A stretch of 40,647 bases of DNA from Myxococcales bacterium (GTDB lineage: Bacteria > Myxococcota_A > Polyangia > Polyangiales > JAFGIB01), in NCBI GenBank assembly GCA_028817905.1, contig JAPPOR010000805.1:1-40647 (forward strand), in the 5' to 3' direction. Below the pieces are notes generated by a model. That model was given only the letters and a program-made list of their open reading frames with translations, had not been told where the DNA came from and did not search any database. Below are positions 35,986 through 40,647 of this stretch, one piece after another (the stretch's first letter is position 1; the number at the start of each line of letters is the position of its first letter). A program made the position numbers and the translations under genes.

Positions 35986-36423
35986 GTGAACACCCCGCTC
36001 AGTACAGCCCTGCTCCGAACGACTCTGCTGGTTGCGACCACCTTGGGAATGGTCGCGAGCCCTGCGGGGCATGCACTTGCGGATGGCCCCGACCCGCTGG
36101 GGCAGTCCGCTCTGAACTGCGTGGTCGATAGCTACCGCGTTCCGGCGGAGGAAGCGCAGGCCAAGCTACTCTCGGGGCAGTTCGTCGGGCCGAATCAGCT
36201 CGCCTTCGACCGAGAGATCGTCATCGGTGCCGACGGTGGTTTCCGCTACAGGGTTCCCAATGCGCCCAGTATGGCCCTAGCCCTTGCGGTCGGCCCCGTC
36301 ACCGCCGAGCGCGCCCCTGACGACGCGGCCACGCGTGTTCCGGAGCTGGATCCAAGCTCGGGCCATGCCGCGCTCACACTACTGCTGGGCGCGGTAGCTG
36401 TGCTGAGGCGGCGACGAGGCTAG
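35986..36423 (+). CDS. Secreted protein with signal peptide and PEP-CTERM-like C-terminal tail
   Basis: N-terminal signal MNTPLSTALLRTTLLVATTLGMVASPAGHALA; C-terminus VPELDPSSGHAALTLLLGAVAVLRRRRG (motif, hydrophobic helix, Arg cluster). Confidence 0.65.
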   Translation: MNTPLSTALLRTTLLVATTLGMVASPAGHALADGPDPLGQSALNCVVDSYRVPAEEAQAKLLSGQFVGPNQLAFDREIVIGADGGFRYRVPNAPSMALALAVGPVTAERAPDDAATRVPELDPSSGHAALTLLLGAVAVLRRRRG

Positions 36424-38247
36424 CAATGGGCTGAGCGGTACTGTGGGGGGCAGGACCAGTCTGCCTTGCGGTGGGTCGATTGGTTGTAGCGCGCCGTCCG
36501 GTGACGACTTCAGCAGCAGATAGTGCTGGTCATCCAAAGGATGGTGGAAATGAACATCGATGGCCGCGGGACGCCCGTGATGGTTGACGTCTACGATGGT
36601 AATCGACAGCTCTGGCAGCTGGATTCGCTGGCCGGTCTGCAGGGGGGCCAGCGGGTCCACGAATAGGCGCGCTAGCGGGACCGCAAAGAAGCCCCCCTCG
36701 GGCTTGACCCGCAGTGTCCGGTCGTCGATCCGCTCCACCACCGTTGACCGGTAGCCATTGCTCAAGGTGCGCAGGGTCAGCGGCATTTCGGCTCCCGACT
36801 GGTGGGCGACCAGGCGGGTGTATGCGATGCACCCATCACTTGCGTTCAACGCCACGGCGAAACGACGGGACAGGTTCGGCACGGTTTTCAAGGGTTCTCC
36901 ACAGTGGTCGATCCGATCGAACGCCCAGTGTAGCGCCACGGCCTTGGCCGGCTTCGATAGCGGCGAGAGGACCAGGTGCTGGATTAGGGCGACTGCTACG
37001 CATACGTGAACCAGTCGTGCCGGACGCTGCCCTACGCCGAGCTTGGCATAGTCCGCGAGGAACCTACCAAGCAGCCCCATCCCGCCCAAACCCGGGATAA
37101 GCAGATTGCGTTCCATCGGAAGCGTGGCACAGAACGGCATAGTGGCCAACAGGGCGCCCAGGGCCCAGAACTGGGCCGTACGGCTGCGTTGGATGACTGG
37201 CCACACGAGCCAGATGACGAAGCTCAGCAGCAACAGATGACCGATTGCGATGGCCTTTCCAGCACCGTCGTTGAGCCAGGCCGCGGCTTCAGGCATGCCG
37301 AATCCGAAATGGCTACCCAAAAGGAGTGATAGGCGGGGAAGAAGCCTTGCTGCGAAGAGCAACGGTTCACGCCCGGGGTCCAAATAGAACGCGGAGCCAC
37401 GGCTTCCGTATCCGAGGCTGGCATAGACGGCATGCCAACCTAGGACGACGGCTAGGTAGGGCACTAGATAGCGTACACGCTCGAGTACAGGCCCCGGGTC
37501 GAGTGTGACTGCGTGGGCAAACAGATACCCAAGCACGGCGACGTACGCTTCGCCCGAGAGCAAGCCGGGGACAGCCAGCAACCATGCTCCGACTGCGCTG
37601 AGCTGACACTCGTTCCGCCGACTCCGATCGTGAAAGTAGATCGTAAGCGTGACGAAGACGGCGCTTATGACGGAGTTGCGGTTCGCAATCCAGCTTGCGC
37701 CGAACGTGTGACTGTCGTCCAAGACAAACAGCAGAGCGCACAATCCGGCGACCGCTCGCGATGCATGTATCCGACGATAGAGCAGGCCAGCGGCGCACAG
37801 CAGCAGGAAGTACCAGAGTAGGCTGTGCAAGTGCATGAGGATCGGCTCTTCCGGGAAGAGCCGATAGTCGACCTTGTGGGTGAGCTCGCTGAGCGGGCGC
37901 CAGAAGTTGAGCTGAACGCTAGGGGAGGTCCACCATGGAAGAAAGCCCACCATGACGCTCTGGAGGGTGTGCGCTTCCCCGTCAAAGCCGGCGAAGGCGA
38001 ACATACCACCCTCTGAGCTAAGCAAGGGTTGCAGGCCACTTGACCCTGTCAAGGCCGCGCGCTGGAGGTGGTCGTCCATCCCTAGCCCCCCCCAGACGCT
38101 TGGTAGAAACAGGATGGTTCCGGCGGCCGCAAGCCAAAGCGGTGCACGAGGCTTACCGGCGGTGCGCAATGCTGCCAACATGAAGCGAGGCTCGGGCATC
38201 GAGCCGGCAACGATACCACCCCTGTCATGTGTGTCCCGTGTCGACAT
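36379..38247 (-). CDS. Multi-pass membrane protein, possible GT-C-fold glycosyltransferase
   Basis: 622-aa ORF with many hydrophobic segments; acidic 'LGMDDHLQRA' early after the first helix resembles GT-C family layout; family not certain. 3' end overlaps the convergent gene by 45 bp. Confidence 0.65.
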   Translation of the reverse strand: MSTRDTHDRGGIVAGSMPEPRFMLAALRTAGKPRAPLWLAAAGTILFLPSVWGGLGMDDHLQRAALTGSSGLQPLLSSEGGMFAFAGFDGEAHTLQSVMVGFLPWWTSPSVQLNFWRPLSELTHKVDYRLFPEEPILMHLHSLLWYFLLLCAAGLLYRRIHASRAVAGLCALLFVLDDSHTFGASWIANRNSVISAVFVTLTIYFHDRSRRNECQLSAVGAWLLAVPGLLSGEAYVAVLGYLFAHAVTLDPGPVLERVRYLVPYLAVVLGWHAVYASLGYGSRGSAFYLDPGREPLLFAARLLPRLSLLLGSHFGFGMPEAAAWLNDGAGKAIAIGHLLLLSFVIWLVWPVIQRSRTAQFWALGALLATMPFCATLPMERNLLIPGLGGMGLLGRFLADYAKLGVGQRPARLVHVCVAVALIQHLVLSPLSKPAKAVALHWAFDRIDHCGEPLKTVPNLSRRFAVALNASDGCIAYTRLVAHQSGAEMPLTLRTLSNGYRSTVVERIDDRTLRVKPEGGFFAVPLARLFVDPLAPLQTGQRIQLPELSITIVDVNHHGRPAAIDVHFHHPLDDQHYLLLKSSPDGALQPIDPPQGRLVLPPTVPLSPLLASSPPQHSYRAQQ

Positions 38248-38364
38248 CGACCAACGCGCCGGGGGGGTCTGCGAGCCAGCGCTTTTCGGGCTACGCTAGA
38301 TGGGTCGGCTGGGAGCCAGCCGCCGGCGCGCCGCCGTGATCACGTGACCTTGGTTCAGGACCCT

Positions 38365-38964
38365 ATGGCCACGCACCCGAGCTTGGACAATCGTCTGCCT
38401 TCCGGGGCACAGTGCGCCTGCCACCCCAGTGAGCCAGCAGCGGTGTTGTGCACACGTTGCGGGTCATTTGCCTGCAACGCGTGCACGCGTTCTGAGCCCC
38501 CGCAGGGCTTGTGCGTGCAGTGCGTCGAGGTGCCGCCCATGCCTGCGGACCGCGGACTGCGTCTGCTTGCGCACATCGTCGACGTAGTGGCGCTTTGTGT
38601 CCCGCTGGGCACGGCGGTCGTGGCTGGCCTGCGAGCCGAAGCCACTGGTCAGGCAACGGCAATCTTTGTGGCCGGTGGGGCTGCCGCGCTGGTCACGACG
38701 GTGGTTTCCTTGGTCGGGATTCAGCGAACCGGGCAGTCGCTCGGCAAGCGTGTGTTCGGACTGCAGGTGCTGCAGAGCGATGGAAGTCGGGCGACGCTCG
38801 CGCAGGTGGTGTGGCGACGCAATGTCCTGCCATTGCTACTTGGTCTCGTGCCTGTGCTCGGCTGGCTGTTCTGGGTGGCAGATCCGTTGTTCATATTTGG
38901 CCGCTTCGGTCAGTGCCTACACGATCGCCTGGCCGACACTATTGTGGTCCAACGTCGCACCTAG
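38365..38964 (+). CDS. RDD family protein with N-terminal zinc-ribbon/B-box-like motif
   Basis: 'CACHPSEPAAVLCTRCGSFACNACTRSEPPQGLCVQC', then 'ADRGLRLLAHIVDVVALCVP...GQSLGKRVFGLQVLQSDG...CLHDRLADTIVVQ' (RDD pattern). Confidence 0.85.
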   Translation: MATHPSLDNRLPSGAQCACHPSEPAAVLCTRCGSFACNACTRSEPPQGLCVQCVEVPPMPADRGLRLLAHIVDVVALCVPLGTAVVAGLRAEATGQATAIFVAGGAAALVTTVVSLVGIQRTGQSLGKRVFGLQVLQSDGSRATLAQVVWRRNVLPLLLGLVPVLGWLFWVADPLFIFGRFGQCLHDRLADTIVVQRRT

Positions 38965-39314
38965 ACGCGCATAGAAGCGCAACTACGACATAGCACTATA
39001 TGTGGTATCCATTCGTTCTTGAATGGGGCTTGCAGGGAAGCGCGCGAATCGCACGTGTGGAAGCTAAAAGGCAAGTAAATTCGATGATATGAAGATGAAC
39101 GTCATGATTCCCCGACGGCCCTGTTCCGATCCTTGAATTCTTCCCCTTGAAGGGCGCAAAAGGTCGCCTCTATTCTGCCTATCGATACGGATGGGTAGGA
39201 CGCTTGGTTATACCCATTCTGGGGATAATGCCGTACTGAAGTCCCGAGACGGATTTGGCCGGAAGGGGTCGAGAGACGCTTCCCGATGCCGCTTCGAGAC
39301 TGGAGGGAACTCAT

Positions 39315-40112
39315 ATGCGAATCGACTACGCCATGGCCGTGGGAATCGGCCTTAGTCTCGGGGGCGCTTGTGTGCCCCAGTCGCAACTTGCTGGCTCGGA
39401 AACGTCGGCGGTTGCGCCCGCCGCCACCGGGAGCGAAGCCACAGCCGCTACCTCTTCGTCGCCGGAGCAGGCCTCGACGGGCGCAACCCGGCCTGTCTCG
39501 ACGTCAGGCTCCGCTCCGATGGCTGCCCAAGCCCAACCTGCTGCAGCTGCTCCCGCGCCTGGAGCCGCTCCTGAGGCAGCAGGACCGGACGGGGCTTCCA
39601 CGGACCAGGCAGCTTCGCCGCTTGCCCAGGCACGCGTGAATCAGGCCAACGCTGATCAGACGTTGGCCGCCGCGGAAGTGACCCTGACACAAGCCACCGA
39701 CTCCAAAACAAAGGCAATCGCCGAGGAGAAGGCCGCGCGCAAGGCGCTGCGGGAGGCTAGGCGCGAGGCTTCCAGAGCCAAACTCGAGGTAGCGAAACAA
39801 GAGCGCCTGGCTGCTCGCGCCGCCCGCAAGGCAGAACGGGAGCGCAAGCTTGCAGAAGCACAGGCCAAGCGCGAACAAAAGCTTGCAGAGGCTGAGGCGG
39901 CCAAAGAACGGGCGGCCCAGGCGAAGGCCGCTGAAGAGGCAAAGATAGCAGCCGACAATGCCGCCCAGGCGAAAGCCCCCGCCAAGCCGGCTGATAAGGC
40001 TCAAGCCCCCAGGGCCGCGGCCAAGGCTGAAGAAGCCGAGTCGCCCCAGGCGCCCACAGGGGCTGCGCCAAAAGCCCCGACATCGGCGCCTGTCACGCCG
40101 TCCCAGCAGTAG
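39315..40112 (+). CDS. Ala/Lys/Glu-rich putative lipoprotein with coiled coil
   Basis: ATG 39315 after GGAGGG; lipobox-like LGGAC; long charged heptad-like region KAERERKLAEAQAKREQKLAEAEAAKERAAQAKAAEEAK. Confidence 0.7.
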   Translation: MRIDYAMAVGIGLSLGGACVPQSQLAGSETSAVAPAATGSEATAATSSSPEQASTGATRPVSTSGSAPMAAQAQPAAAAPAPGAAPEAAGPDGASTDQAASPLAQARVNQANADQTLAAAEVTLTQATDSKTKAIAEEKAARKALREARREASRAKLEVAKQERLAARAARKAERERKLAEAQAKREQKLAEAEAAKERAAQAKAAEEAKIAADNAAQAKAPAKPADKAQAPRAAAKAEEAESPQAPTGAAPKAPTSAPVTPSQQ

Positions 40113-40135
40113 CCGCCGTCGGCCTTTGCTTACAG

Positions 40136-40175
40136 GGGTGCTGCGGGCGTCGGTGCGGTCGCAGCGCCCACTTTT
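40136..40175 (+). terminator. Rho-independent terminator candidate
   Basis: GGGTGCTGCG (40136-40145) / CGCAGCGCCC (40160-40169), one G-T wobble, followed by ACTTTT. Confidence 0.6.
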
Positions 40176-40191
40176 CGCCCGCAGCGCAACG

Positions 40192-40647
40192 CTAGCCCTT
40201 GGTTGGGTTTCCCTTCTCGAGATTCATCGCAACGGCCGCCTGCACGAATGCGACAAGGGCTGCGACGGGGATGTCCTCGACGCGTTCCACTTCGACGTGG
40301 CGCATCTTGGGCTCGCTACCGGAGAGTAGGCGTCCTTCGTCCGGGATTTCCGTGCCGCGCCAGAAGCCGCATAGCACCTTTTCTTCGACGGCCGTGACGT
40401 AGCAGAACGGCCCGTTTTGTTCGAAAATGACCCGCTCGTCGTCCATGCGTTCGGTCGCCGCGGGCGCGATCTGCCGTACGAGATCGCAAAGACGGCGTGC
40501 GATCCGCGCACGGGAATCCGGCAAGGTCTGCAGGTAGTCCTCGGCAGTCTCATAGCGTGGGCCCTCGGGCTCGGGCTCCGGTTCCACGACCTTGGGCTTC
40601 GGCTCGACTTTGGGTTTCGGCTCGACCTTGGGCTTCGACTCGACCTT
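40192..40647 (-). CDS. DUF1801-like protein with N-terminal Lys-Pro-Val-Glu repeats, truncated at window edge
   Basis: 'YLQTLPDSRARIARRLCDLVRQIAPAATERMDDERVIFEQNGPFCYVTAVEEKVLCGFWRG'; frame stays open to 40647 giving KVESKPKVEPKPKVEPKPKVVEPEPEPEGP. Confidence 0.65.
   Translation of the reverse strand, partial: KVESKPKVEPKPKVEPKPKVVEPEPEPEGPRYETAEDYLQTLPDSRARIARRLCDLVRQIAPAATERMDDERVIFEQNGPFCYVTAVEEKVLCGFWRGTEIPDEGRLLSGSEPKMRHVEVERVEDIPVAALVAFVQAAVAMNLEKGNPTKG
40589..40647. repeat. 18-bp coding tandem repeat (KPKVEP units), runs off the window
   Basis: ac(c/t)ttggg(c/t)ttcg(g/a)ctcg at 40589, 40607, 40625. Confidence 0.9.

Noticed and set aside
39204-39239. TTGGTT...GATAAT as promoter for the 39315 lipoprotein
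   Set aside because: Spacer of 24 bp is too long for a sigma-70-type promoter; not reported as a feature.
1-40647. CRISPR arrays, tRNA/rRNA genes, insertion sequences, phage genes or recognised defence systems
   Set aside because: Scanned by eye; no regularly spaced identical repeats, no TpsiC-like tRNA arms, and no transposase, integrase, Cas or restriction-modification motifs in the ORF translations.

Overview
High-GC bacterial chromosome segment that looks myxobacterial or delta-proteobacterial by gene content (an inference; no 16S rRNA is present). It is mostly well-packed protein-coding DNA. The core is a near-complete mevalonate/isoprenoid locus: a minus-strand operon of polyprenyl synthase, mvaK1, mvaD, mvaK2 and class II HMG-CoA reductase, with a divergent type II IPP isomerase. 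Immediately downstream on the plus strand is a lipA-E1alpha-E1beta-E2 (branched-chain 2-oxoacid dehydrogenase-like) operon ending in a zinc-ribbon membrane protein. Other genes include a DUF1592/DUF1552 pair, two oligopeptide-type ABC permeases with a lipoprotein, a Slt70-like lytic transglycosylase, a PP2C phosphatase, glutathione synthetase, PTS EIIA, a 2018-aa Ser/Thr kinase-ATPase-GAF-histidine kinase-receiver protein, a THUMP-type RNA methyltransferase, a secreted protein with a PEP-CTERM-like tail, a multi-pass membrane protein and an RDD protein. No tRNA, rRNA, CRISPR array or transposase was recognised. The least explained signal is a dispersed ~110-bp palindromic intergenic repeat: two good copies begin exactly at the TAG stop codon of unrelated genes, and there are one or two degenerate copies. 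Several tandem repeats, palindromes and overlapping start/stop junctions also stand out.
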